DNA of 17,230 nt, taken from NCBI GenBank assembly GCA_036939355.1, contig JALLAP010000176.1:1-17230 (forward strand), given 5' to 3'. Source of the DNA: Thalassiosira profunda. Taxonomy: Eukaryota; Bacillariophyta; Thalassiosirophyceae; Thalassiosirales; Thalassiosiraceae. Made by a program: the position numbers and the translations under genes. Shown here piece after piece: positions 9,412 through 17,230 of the stretch. The notes under the pieces are model-generated. The model saw only the letters and a program-made list of their open reading frames with translations. It was not told where the DNA came from and ran no database searches. The number at the start of each line of letters is the position of its first letter. Within the stretch, counting starts at the first letter, position 1.

Positions 9412-9974
9412 TCAGCGAGTTGCATTCATAGTGCATATAACGCTCCCGCCAATCAATGTGGTGCGTTTGCAGCATCCAAGGGTCATACTCTTCCTATCAA
9501 ACACGAGTGTAATCAACCCCCGATCGACGGCAGAACGCAATTCGAGGCAAACCTCTCGGAGGAATCCTTTTGATCTCTGCAAGAGATTGCCGTGATGAAT
9601 TGCTTGCCACTCCAATGCTCGATGCATCAGAAGCCGCCGGCATTTTGCCTCGACGAGCATCTGGCCATCGCATGCATTGAAGACCAGTAAAGGTTCGATC
9701 TTGCAGACGGGTAAGAGTGTTTTCATCATAATCATTCCCCATTGTGCAACAAGGTGCGCGCTTCGACCTGCATTGCAACACTTGCTTCCTATCGTCTCAT
9801 CTGCAATCGTTTGGAGCAACAAGATATGTGCAGGTGAACATACCTTGCACTCGTATCTCTGCCAAAGATTGCAAAATATATCACTCCCAGCGACTAGTAT
9901 CGTAGCCACTCCCGGGGACTAGACAGCGCGCTACCGGTTCGGCGCCCCACGTCAAGCAGCAGCGTTCGATACAT
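9412..9974 (-). CDS. Weak candidate spliced gene, unknown
   Basis: A model with exons 9974..9935, 9858..9844 and 9767..9412 keeps phase and gives 136 residues. Both introns would be 76 bp (donors GTAGCG and GTATGT, acceptors GGCAG and ATGCAG), within the size range of the neighbours, but the middle exon would be only 15 nt. The last exon is an open frame of about 118 codons containing LLVFNACDGQMLVEAKCRRLL and FLREVCLELRSAVDRG. I do not recognise any family. Other frames here are also open for 80 to 95 codons, so chance is a real alternative. The stop lies only 39 bp before the methyltransferase start on the same strand, so this stretch may instead be 5' UTR or regulatory DNA of that gene. 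Confidence 0.22.
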
Positions 9975-10307
9975 CTCGCTCTCGTCAACGCAGCAGCCCG
10001 CGTCAACAGCCGCGAGCGCGCGAATTGCTGGCCATGTTGCGTGGCCCTCGGTGTTGTATCGAGAGGGTGGAGGAGCCGCTGCGTCGCCGGGGAGGGCCAC
10101 CGACAAAAGAAGTGAGGGGCAGTGAGAGAGCGGGGGCGCGGGACGAAAAAAAAGCAATGAGAGGCATTTGGCCTCTTCAATTTTGGGTGGCCGCGGATGC
10201 CTCCACTTGTAGCAACAACAGCGGACAACTGGGCTCATAACCCCAAGTACGGTCGGTATCTCCACTTGCGTTCCATCATCGTTCATCGTGTTGGAGGTAC
10301 GACGACC

Positions 10308-10601
10308 ATGGCGCTCTTGTCCGCGGCAGCGGATGGCAGGGAGGACCGGCGTTGGTGCCTCTGTCGCCCCTGCGTCTACGGTTTCGGCATTGGCGTCGAT
10401 TTGGACGGAGGGGAGCCGCGCGTGTGCGGCGAGGCGTGCGCCGTCGGCCGCCCGATGTCTCACGACGCTGGGACGACGGCTGCATCATCGACCGCTGCGG
10501 CTCAGGCTCCTCTCTGTTGCAATATCTGCGGGACGGAAGTGGACTTGTCGCCGGCGCCCTGCGTGTCGGACGACGATGTCGGGACTTCGTCAGAAAACTG
10601 A
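10308..10601 (+). CDS. Possible small Cys-rich protein
   Basis: ORF of 97 residues with a strong start context (ACCATGG). It has cysteines in WCLCRPCV, RVCGEAC and LCCNICGTEVDLSPAPC, a pattern that could bind zinc. An in-frame ATG further up (10197) would add 37 residues. The stop lies 88 bp before the uS12 start, so the ORF overlaps the probable uS12 promoter. The minus strand is also open here, because stops are rare in GC-rich sequence. No family is recognised. This may be a real short gene or a chance ORF. Confidence 0.25.
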   Translation: MALLSAAADGREDRRWCLCRPCVYGFGIGVDLDGGEPRVCGEACAVGRPMSHDAGTTAASSTAAAQAPLCCNICGTEVDLSPAPCVSDDDVGTSSEN

Positions 10602-10689
10602 TCATGAGTGCACGCTCACAACAATTGTCCCTCTCTCTTTCGATCACACACAGCCTTCCTTCCCACCACCCCAACCTCTCTAGCACACA

Positions 10690-11121
10690 ATGGGAAAGCC
10701 CGCCGGCATCCGCACGGGGCGCAAGCTCCGGTCCCACCGCCGCCAAAACCGGTGGAAGGACTACAAGTACTGCAAGGCCCACTCCATCACGGCCATGAAG
10801 GCCAACCCCATGGGCGGCTCCACGATGGCCAAGGGCATCGTCCTCGAGAAGATCGGGATCGAGGCCAAGCAGCCCAATTCGGCGATTCGGAAGTGCGTCC
10901 GCGTCCAGCTCATCAAGAACGGGAAGAAGATTGCGGCGTTCGTCCCCCGGGACGGATGCTTGAACTACGTCGACGAGAACGACGAGGTGCTCGTGGCCGG
11001 GTTCGGACGGTCCGGACACTCCGTGGGTGATATTGCCGGAGTGCGGTTCAAGTGCGTCAAGGTGGCGGGAGTGTCGCTCCTGGCTCTGTACAAGGAGAAG
11101 AAGGAGAAGCCCCGCGCTTAA
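10690..11121 (+). CDS. RPS23: 40S ribosomal protein uS12 (RPS23)
   Basis: Intronless, 143 residues, exactly the length of eukaryotic uS12. It starts [18 protein letters not shown] and contains [19 protein letters not shown], with Lys60 and Pro62 at the decoding-centre loop; Pro62 is the residue hydroxylated by OGFOD1/Tpa1 in animals and yeast. It ends [14 protein letters not shown]. uS12 sits at the A site of the small subunit and controls decoding accuracy. Residues 41-46 read MGGSTM where animal proteins have FGGASH. The 5' leader is pyrimidine-rich (CCTCTCTCTTTC at 10629..10640, then CCTTCCTTCCCACC), as is common for ribosomal protein genes. The 3' side has TGTAAC and AATAAA within 25 bp of the stop. 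Confidence 0.97.
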   Translation: MGKPAGIRTGRKLRSHRRQNRWKDYKYCKAHSITAMKANPMGGSTMAKGIVLEKIGIEAKQPNSAIRKCVRVQLIKNGKKIAAFVPRDGCLNYVDENDEVLVAGFGRSGHSVGDIAGVRFKCVKVAGVSLLALYKEKKEKPRA

Positions 11122-11140
11122 AAGCGATACGATGTAACAT

Positions 11141-11146
11141 AATAAA
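11141..11146 (+). terminator. Poly(A) signal AATAAA for RPS23
   Basis: AATAAA begins 20 nt past the RPS23 stop codon, 8 nt after TGTAAC (11133..11138). It is the left end of a perfect inverted repeat with 11199..11209. Confidence 0.6.
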
Positions 11147-11203
11147 AGAGAAAGAAGGCATAGACATTGGATTGGTATCTCCTCTGAGATCGATCGACTC
11201 TCT

Positions 11204-11209
11204 TTTATT
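11204..11209 (-). terminator. Possible poly(A) signal AATAAA for the DUF3727 gene
   Basis: Minus-strand AATAAA lies 206 nt past the stop codon of the minus-strand gene ending at 11416, implying a 3' UTR a little over 200 nt. No nearer AATAAA is seen. Confidence 0.4.
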
Positions 11210-11415
11210 GGCTGAACTGGCGGCAGTGTTTTGCCAGTGCTGTGGATATTCTCTTAGCACTATGAAGTGAGACCTCGTCGATGAGTACATTACACACGTT
11301 CGCAGGACCCCGGCTGCGTTTGTATTTTCTCTTCACTTCAACACTACAGTAGCTGCAATGTATCTCGACTCTTCATACCATCTGCACCTCACTCTCATTG
11401 GTCATAGAATCTCCA

Positions 11416-12238
11416 TCACTCTCCATCTTCAGTATAGCTCATGAACATATCCTCGAGCATTGGCATGACCTTGTCCGACTCCTCCGGCGTCAGGAGTATC
11501 CTCGTGTTTTCGTTTCCCGCCTTCCCGACCAACAGCACCGGGTCCAGCAATCGCACGAGGTGGTACTCCTGGCCATCTTCCTCGAACGATACCAATATTT
11601 CCACCTCCTCTTCCGTATCGTTCATTTCGTCGCCGCCGTCGTCCAAATCTTCGTCTTCCTCGTCCTCGTTCTCTTCCAACTCTCCCACCAGCGTCAACGT
11701 CTGCGGAGTCCGCAGCAGCACCAGCTCGTCCTGAAATTCGTCCTCAATGATGCCCTCCGCAATTGGAAAGACGTCGTCCATCAACGGATCGTCCAGCTCG
11801 ATCGGGATGAGCTGGTCGTCGTCCTGGAAGTAGCACAGCGCCACGGCGTAATCGCACGGACTGCCGATCGTGTATTCCACTGTGATCAGGTTTAGTTGCA
11901 AAGATAATGGGAAATGAGGAACACGAGAGCATATCATGTGCGCAACAACGACCCAACCATGCCTCACCCCCATCGACGGTCGCGTAGCTATCCACGTAGC
12001 AGTCGATGCCGCTATCGCCATCGACATCCATAAAGGCCATGACCTGGTCGTCGTCCTCGTCGATCTTGTCGAATTTGGCGCCGGACATGAAGAGCGGGGG
12101 GCAGGACGGCGCGTGATGGGAGGGGGAGGGTGCCGATGGCGCCATCGCTCGGATGGGACGCCGCAGGGGAACATGCGAGAAGGCCAGCGCCGTCGGTGCG
12201 GCACAGGCGATGGCGGCCGCCCGACCGCGGGCGGTCAT
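11416..12238 (-). CDS. Plastid-targeted DUF3727 protein
   Basis: Exons 12238..11968 and 11879..11416 flank an 88-bp intron (GTGAGG donor, GATCACAG acceptor; phase 1), giving 244 residues. The N-terminus MTARGRAAAIACAAPTALA then FSHVP fits a signal peptide followed by Phe20 at an ASAFAP-type site, pointing to a complex plastid. The mature part contains MAFMDVDGDSGIDCYVDSY, then PIELDDPLMDDVFPIAEG, TPQTLTLVGELEE, an acidic run, and LVSFEEDGQEYHLVRLLDP. This order matches DUF3727, a family shared by cyanobacteria and plastids whose function is unknown to me. The start at 12238 is preferred because a TATA-like box on this strand at about 12321..12327 lies too close to the other in-frame ATG at 12310; that ATG would add 24 residues. 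Confidence 0.82.
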
Positions 12239-12549
12239 GGTGCTGAGAGATGGCGTGGGGCGCGAGGTGATGGGAGGCAGGCGGCGATGGCCGATGCGAT
12301 GGGCGGGCATGGTAACCTTCCATATATCCGTCCCGTCCCTCTCCTCTTTCCTCTTTCCGCCGGCGCCCGCCGCCTGACCGCTCCCCTGCCGGCCGCCTGC
12401 CCCGCTGCTGAGCTGCTCCTTAGCGCCCACTCGGCTCCGCCCGCTCCTGACGATGTCGCCAGGAGGCATGCCTTGCATCGTGTAGGCCGTTATTGACGAA
12501 CACATTTTGTGCACATAATTTGGATGCTGGTGCACCGGTGCACCTCGGG
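12239..12549. promoter_or_regulatory. Head-to-head promoter region, genes 9 and 10
   Basis: Region between divergent start codons. On the minus strand a TATA-like GGATATATGG lies at about 12320..12329, which would place transcription start near 12290 for the DUF3727 gene. Close to the plus-strand start lies a perfect palindrome at 12529..12544. The rest is GC-rich. Confidence 0.45.
12529..12544. repeat. Perfect 16-bp palindrome GGTGCACCGGTGCACC
   Basis: The sequence equals its own reverse complement and is also two copies of GGTGCACC in a row. It ends 5 bp before the ATG chosen for the PPR gene, so it is in the 5' leader or core promoter. It could be a dimeric factor site or a small hairpin in the mRNA leader. 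Confidence 0.7.
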
Positions 12550-15503
12550 ATGAGCAAGCGTGTGTCGACCGTCATGTCGCCCAGAAGCAAATCGACTTTG
12601 CAATATCTGACCAATGCATTTGCTCGTGGACGCCTGCCTACTGAGACGGGTGCAGATACCCGGCGATTGAACGGACCAACTGTGAGGCCGCGATGCAACG
12701 CCCACCACTGTTGCCGCCAATTGCAATTGCCACCGCTGGCGTCGTCGGATTCGCGTTGGCCTTTCCGCTTGCAGCATAGGCTCTTTGGCGATTCTTCCGT
12801 AAATAATTTTGCATCATTAGAACTTAATCAGAGGAGCAGGGGGGTAGCTCCAGAACCAGCCGATGAACAGCATTCTTTGCATTCCAACGTGCACTACATC
12901 CTCAAACGCATCCCCATCGGGCGGATGCACGACGACAACATGCAAAAGGCGAGGGCGTTCCTTTCCATCGTGTCCAAGTGGCGCAACGAGCAGGGGGCGA
13001 CGTTGGCGGAGGCATTACTGGAGCGGCTGTACCAAGAGCAAACGGCCAGGAGGGACATTGATGTCCTCGTCGATTCGGAAATGTACAACATTTGCATGGA
13101 TGCATGGAACCAGAGCAATGTGGATGGATCGAAGATTGTCGACAGAGTGCAGTCGATCATACACAGGATGGAGGAGCGATATTTTCGCGGCAGCGAAGAT
13201 GCTGCTGATTCCGGTCATCAACTGGCACGTCCGGACAAATTCAGCTACAATTGCCTCATCAACGCTTACTCCAAATGCGACGACGACTCGCTAGACAAGG
13301 TGGAGGGGGTGCTGGAAAAGATGTACGCATTCGCCAGAGAGGCTGACGACGACTATCAATCGCGCATCCGCCCGGATAAGGTCACGTACAACTCGCTCAT
13401 CAATTACTACGCATCGCGGCAGAACGATCCTCTGGCTGCGCAGCGCGCCGAAGACTTGTTGCTGCAAATGTCGGAGCGCTCTCAGCAGGGCGAGGACACG
13501 CGAATGGACGCCACGTCGTTCAATACCGTGCTCAAGGCGTGGAGCAACAGCGGAGGCGGGATCAATGCCGCGGAGCGAGCGGAAACGGTTCTGAGAATGA
13601 TGATCAAGTACGTTCCGGACGCGGTCGGCTTTGCTACAGTCATCCGGGCCTACGCCAAGGTCGATCCAGAGGATGCATCGACTGGGGTAGAAAAGACGAT
13701 GGCACTGTTGGATGAGTTGGAGGGGCTGCATTTTGATGCGGATGCCAACGTCGCTTCTTGCTACAGTGCGGCTGCTCACGTCGTTGCCAAGAGCGGCTTG
13801 CACGATGCCGCAATAAGAGTGAAGGAGTTGATGGACAGGATGAGGAATATGGATGCCACTCCGGACCTGAACATGTATGTGAGCCTCGTTGAAGCGTACG
13901 CCAATGAAGGGAGCGACGAGTCCATCAGTCAAGGAAAGGAGCTGTTGTCAAATATCATTGATGGGCCAGAGCCAAAGCTTGAGCCTTCGGCGATTCCTTT
14001 CAACATTCTTCTCAGCGCGATGCTCAAGGGAAGTAGCCCAAACAAAATCGAGCAGGCAGAGGAGTTGATGGCAATGATGGATAGTGTTGGTGGAAACGCC
14101 CGTCCTGACGTGGCAACGTACAATATGTTGATTAGCGAATTGAGCCGCAGTCGTTCCCAGGGGAAGGCTCAAAAAGCAGTCGACCACCTGAGGGACATGT
14201 TGAAACTCTACAGTGGTGGATACGAAGCGGCGAAGCCAACCTCTTTCGTATTCAATTGCGTTATCGGAATGCTCTCGCGAAGCAAGCCGCAAGACTGGGC
14301 CGAGAATACAATCTACAGGACCTTGATGGCGATGGAGAGTCAGCGGAAGCGTGGAAATACTGCCGTCGTCTCAGACACAATCGCCTACAATATCGTCATT
14401 GGCAAGCTTGCCCAGTCGCCCACAAAAGAGAATGCAAAGAAGGTGACGAAGCTGCTTGCGGACATGGAAGAAAGCGCCAAATCGGATGGAGCCATCGCCC
14501 CAGACATTATCACTTACACCAACGTGTTGAGGCTGCAAGGGAAAGTGAACCCGCTCCGCGCCGCGCATGTGGCCGCATCTTGCCTCGAACGAGCAATGGA
14601 CAAAGAGAAATCAATGCCAATAGATCGTGCCGGATTGCTGGCCTTGTTGCTGGCCCTATCGAAGTCTCACAAGATGGAGCACGCTACGATGGCGCGCAAG
14701 GCCTGGGAGTGGATGGAAGATCCTGCTAGAGCGCACACACTTGATTCTGGACTCTGCAATCTAGTGCTCATCGCTTATAGCGAAGCAAAGGATAGAAGAG
14801 TGGCTGCCGAGGCCCTGGCTTTTCTGGCGGAGCGAATGCGTCGCTACAGGGATGGCGACAAATCAACAATACTGCCCACAGTGGTTGGGTTTGGAGCTGC
14901 AATGACCACTCTGAGCAAGGCGGGAAAGATCGAGGATGCTCTGCGTGTGTTGGAGAGCATGAAAGCATTGGACGGAGAAGGCGTGCCAAATATCAAGCCA
15001 GATGCGGGGTGCTACGCATCCATTCTGGGTCCACTTGCCAGAAGTGGATCAGATAATGCACCATTGCACGCCCTAACTGTCGTTCGGCAGATGAAAGAGG
15101 ATCTGGGCATTCTGCCGACAGCGCCATTGAATGCCGCAATCAGCGCCTGTGCCAGAACGGGAGGCCAAAAAGCGATCGAAGCGGCCTTTGAGCTTCTGAG
15201 GTTGGGCCGAGAGAGTAATTCGGTCGATGCAGACAGCTTTGGCCTGGTGATCAGAACGTGCATGTCGACAGGCGATGACGATACAAAATTTAGGCTTGTG
15301 GAGGTGAGCACTCTGCATTCGACACGGCGTCTGACCGCCTCGTCTCTCTCTGATGCTTGCATTGCCAGCCCCTGTTCAAGTTATGCGCCAAAAGCGGACT
15401 CGTGGGAAGGAGGGTGATGGCAGAGATTAAGCACTTCAAGAAACGGCTTCTGCCAAAGGGTCAGCTTCCTGCAGAGTGGGCGGCCAATGTTGGAGGTGAA
15501 TGA
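12550..15503 (+). CDS. Pentatricopeptide repeat (PPR) protein
   Basis: Exons 12550..15303 and 15369..15503 flank a 65-bp intron (GTGAGC donor, TTGCCAG acceptor; phase 0), giving 962 residues. The first ATG in frame starts MSKRVSTVMSPRSKSTLQYL, basic and Ser/Thr-rich as in mitochondrial presequences; plastid import is less likely without a signal peptide. About 15 PPR units are readable, with helix-A cores such as PDKFSYNCLINAYSK, PDKVTYNSLINYYAS, MDATSFNTVLKAWSN, RPDVATYNMLISELSR, SDTIAYNIVIGKLAQ and KPDAGCYASILGPLAR. Several spacers are longer than in plant P-type PPR arrays. The last exon (PLFKLCAKSGLVGRRVMAEI, ending LPAEWAANVGGE) is a conserved-looking tail. PPR proteins bind organelle RNA in a sequence-specific way and act in RNA stability, processing or translation. 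Reading past the intron would give a less credible Ser-rich tail ending at 15417. Confidence 0.9.
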
Positions 15504-15762
15504 CCCCTCTACACACTAAGTAACAGAGGGCCAGCTGGGCAGCGCAGGGAAACGATGACAGATGCTCACATTGAAGAGTCGGTCGACACTCAACACTCGT
15601 CTTGGACCCACACTTGGGGATGGAATTCGACTGCGGCTGAGTCGCGAAAGACATTTTCGCACACACATCCACGTTGACCAACAAAGCGCCTCCTCCGCCT
15701 TCCCTCGAGTTAGCGGAAGGACGCGGCCGCTCGGAGACTGGTTGGTCATAAGTGAAGCAAAG
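15504..15762 (+). promoter_or_regulatory. Spacer between tandem genes 10 and 11
   Basis: 259 bp between the PPR stop codon and the start of the next gene on the same strand. It must hold the 3' UTR of one gene and the promoter of the other. The last 200 bp are open in frame with gene 11 (an ATG at 15562) but look like leader. No AATAAA or TATA box is seen. Confidence 0.35.
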
Positions 15763-17048
15763 ATGCCAAAGAAACCGGCCAAGAGGAGGAGCGCCAAGGG
15801 CGTCGACAGCGAAGGCAACGGCCCGCTCTTTGCGTTCGACGCGCCCTCTCGCCAACTCTCGGGGCCGTCCGCCGGAAATGCCCCCAATCAAAGGCCCAAG
15901 CGCCGTCCGAAGGCCATCCAGCGCTTCGATCAGCAGAACTTTCCCAAAACGAGGAATGGGACTGCCTCTTCGGCCACCAAGGTCGGGCACGGCTTCGATT
16001 GTCCACGCTGCGAGGTAAGCCCAGTCTTTTCGCTCAGCGCTCGAGTTACATTTCAACTCAATCGTGTTGCTTCTTTGTTCTCTAATAGGCGGTGTGCTCC
16101 TACGATGCGAGGGAGTGCGGCGCGTGCGGACTGTCTTGTTACTACGAGGCGGGCATCGGCGTGGTCACCCTCAAAGAGCGGCATTCGACGCCCGAGAGAA
16201 AGACAGACCGCACTCCAAAGAAGAAGGGCGTAGCCAAGAGCCCGGCGAGGGAGATGTTGACGCTGAGCGACAGCGATGAGGAAGGAAAGAAGCCCGCTGC
16301 GCGTGTTAGGGACGAGACGGAAGAGGAGGACGATGCTCACAGCAGCGATGCTAGTCTCGAGGAAAGTGTGGCTCGCAGCCCCGCGAGGGAGGCGAGGACG
16401 CAGACGGACATCGCTCGCCTCGATGATGAGAAGAAGCCTGCTGCGTGTGTCCGGGATGAGGCCGAAGACGAGTACGATGTTCGCAGCAATGACACTAGCC
16501 TCGAGGAGGATGGCAAGCGTGCTCACATTGCCACCGGTGGCTTGGATGTTGACGACGACGACGGCGAAGAAACGGCTAGTTTTGGGCAGATCCAGGATGT
16601 CCTCAAGGGTATTCTAGATCCCATCGACGAAGCAGATGAGTACGTTCCCACAGAGTCGAACAACGCTTTTGTCGCCATCGATGGAGCCGTGCAAACCGGC
16701 AAAGTCGCGCCGAGGAAGGCCCCGGCTAAGAGCGCTGACGCCGACCTCCTGGCTCGGATCAAGGAGCTGGAATCGGAGAACACGTCTCTTCGCGATGACA
16801 AAAGCGAGCTCGAGGAGACGAACGAGGCTCTCACGAAAACAAACATTGGACTCAAAGGCGATAAGGCGGCCATGCAGGTGCAAATCGAGTCGTTGAAGGG
16901 ACGTTTGGAGATGGAGGCCCAGGGGAAGGCTGAGTTTGAGGCGGAGTACATCAGGATCCGCGACGCGTTTTCTGGCTACGCTAATGACATGCGCCCAATC
17001 ATCGAGAAGTTTCAGGAGAATGGGAGCCATACCTTCGATTTTGAGTAG
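15763..17048 (+). CDS. Cys-rich, acidic, coiled-coil protein, probably nuclear
   Basis: Exons 15763..16014 and 16089..17048 flank a 74-bp intron (GTAAGC donor, CTAATAG acceptor; phase 0), giving 403 residues. The N-terminus is basic (MPKKPAKRRSAKG, RPKRRPKAIQRF), as in nuclear or DNA-binding proteins. A Cys cluster around residues 80-102, CPRCEAVCSYDARECGACGLSC, could bind zinc; the intron cuts it right after CPRCE. A Lys/Ser/Glu-rich region follows with two copies of a 46- to 48-residue unit, each carrying SPARE and KKPAA-VRDE (SPARE at about 141 and 187). An acidic stretch DVDDDDGEE comes next, then a long Leu/Glu/Lys coiled coil (about 300-380) that suggests dimerisation. No family is recognised. 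The start at 15763 is preferred over an in-frame ATG at 15562 because the extra 67 residues look like untranslated leader. Confidence 0.78.
16287..16518 (+). repeat. In-frame internal duplication, period about 144 bp
   Basis: AAGAAGCCCGCTGCGCGTGT (from 16287) and AAGAAGCCTGCTGCGTGTGT (from 16431) start two similar coding units. They encode KKPAARVRDETEEEDDAHSS and KKPAACVRDEAEDEYDVRSN, each followed by D-x-SLEE. The spacing is 48 codons, so the frame is kept. Confidence 0.7.
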
Positions 17049-17230
17049 TAGACGGAGAGAGACGGAGAGGAGAAGAGGTTGGCTATCTGGCTGCTCCTCA
17101 ACAACAAGACGAATGCAGCCGCCACCCAGCACAAGTCTAAGTGTAGAACGAATCGTCCGAGCTATGATCCAAATGTATGCACGCCATCCCTGAGCAACTC
17201 CCTCAAGCCCTTCCATTTGCACCATCCTCC
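17049..17230 (+). other. 3' region of gene 11 to the window end
   Basis: It starts with a purine-rich tract (GAGAGAGACGGAGAGGAGAAG at 17055..17075). No gene is supported. An antisense ORF spanning 16614..17225 is a shadow of gene 11. Confidence 0.4.

Larger units (their letters stand above)
9373..10689. other. 1.3 kb stretch without a convincing gene
   Basis: This is the largest gap in an otherwise packed window and lies between the divergent methyltransferase and uS12 genes. The left half (to about 9900) is visibly more AT-rich than the genes around it; the right half is GC-rich. It holds the weak minus-strand candidate at 9412..9974 and a small plus-strand ORF at 10308..10601. I checked by eye for tRNA and spliceosomal RNA signatures and found none that fold. 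Part of it must serve as promoter for both flanking genes. Confidence 0.5.
11141..11209. repeat. 11-bp perfect inverted repeat carrying AATAAA on both strands
   Basis: AATAAAAGAGA (11141..11151) and TCTCTTTTATT (11199..11209) are exact reverse complements separated by 47 bp. It lies between two convergent genes, so each strand reads AATAAAAGAGA, a symmetrical arrangement that could give poly(A) signals to both. Confidence 0.75.

Noticed and set aside
9690..9702. GGTTCGATC, like a tRNA B box
   Set aside because: The flanks do not form a T stem, and there is no A box or acceptor stem at the right distance.
9896..9907. AGTATCGTAGCC, identical to 12 nt near the 5' end of U4 snRNA
   Set aside because: The flanking bases on both sides do not match U4 and no Sm site follows, so it is chance.
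9894..10463. Minus-strand ORF of 189 codons
   Set aside because: No domain, mixed composition, and a T8 tract and pyrimidine-rich leader-like sequence in the middle; only the part near 9974 was kept as a weak candidate.
10276..11019. Long minus-strand ORF (247 codons) across RPS23
   Set aside because: It is antisense to a certain ribosomal protein gene in GC-rich sequence with low-complexity Arg/Pro/Ser translation, so it is a shadow.
15304..15417. Read-through C-terminus of the PPR gene without splicing
   Set aside because: GTGAGC and TTGCCAG flank a 65-bp intron, and the spliced exon gives a PPR-like tail ending LPAEWAANVGGE.
16614..17225. Minus-strand ORF of 203 codons
   Set aside because: Antisense to the coiled-coil region of gene 11; the Leu/Val/Arg-rich translation mirrors Glu/Lys codons.
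1..17230. Transposon, integrated virus, CRISPR or defence system
   Set aside because: No transposase, integrase, polymerase, capsid, terminal repeat or spacer array was seen on either strand.

Overview
The window is a compact piece of a eukaryotic nuclear genome. Genes carry few, short GT-AG introns: the seven I can place are 65 to 95 bp long, six with GTGAG-type donors and one GTAAGC. Two proteins begin with a signal peptide followed by a phenylalanine motif (LSA-FAVP and ALA-FSHVP). This resembles the ASAFAP-type plastid targeting signals of algae with complex red-derived plastids. Together with a many-repeat PPR protein and a plastid protein of cyanobacterial ancestry (DUF3727), this suggests an ochrophyte alga, perhaps a diatom or relative. 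The species is inference only.

Layout from left to right. (1) Plus strand: 3' part of a secreted proline-rich, cysteine-containing protein. (2) Minus: a DEAH-box RNA helicase close to DHX35. (3) Plus: a plastid-targeted protein of unknown function whose frame is broken by one missing base in a G run near 4271. (4) Minus: a coiled-coil protein with a C-terminal PUB domain, the p97-adaptor type. (5) Plus: a PAPS transporter of the SLC35B2 type. (6) Minus: a SAM-dependent methyltransferase-like protein. (7) About 1.3 kb without any convincing gene, holding one weak spliced candidate on minus and one small Cys-rich ORF on plus. (8) Plus: intronless ribosomal protein uS12 (RPS23). (9) Minus: plastid DUF3727 protein. 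(10) Plus: PPR protein of about 960 residues. (11) Plus: a nuclear-looking Cys-rich, acidic, coiled-coil protein.

Genes mostly alternate in strand, giving head-to-head promoters of about 250 bp and tail-to-tail junctions with as little as 56 bp between stop codons. I see no operon, mobile element, CRISPR, rRNA or tRNA. The genes look like unrelated housekeeping and organelle functions, not one pathway.

I did not find a clear new system. The observations most worth checking are the G-run frameshift, a perfect 11-bp inverted repeat that supplies AATAAA to both genes of a convergent pair, a shared near-palindromic TGCACAT motif inside several introns, a 48-residue internal duplication in gene 11, unusual residues in uS12, and the unexplained 1.3 kb gap.
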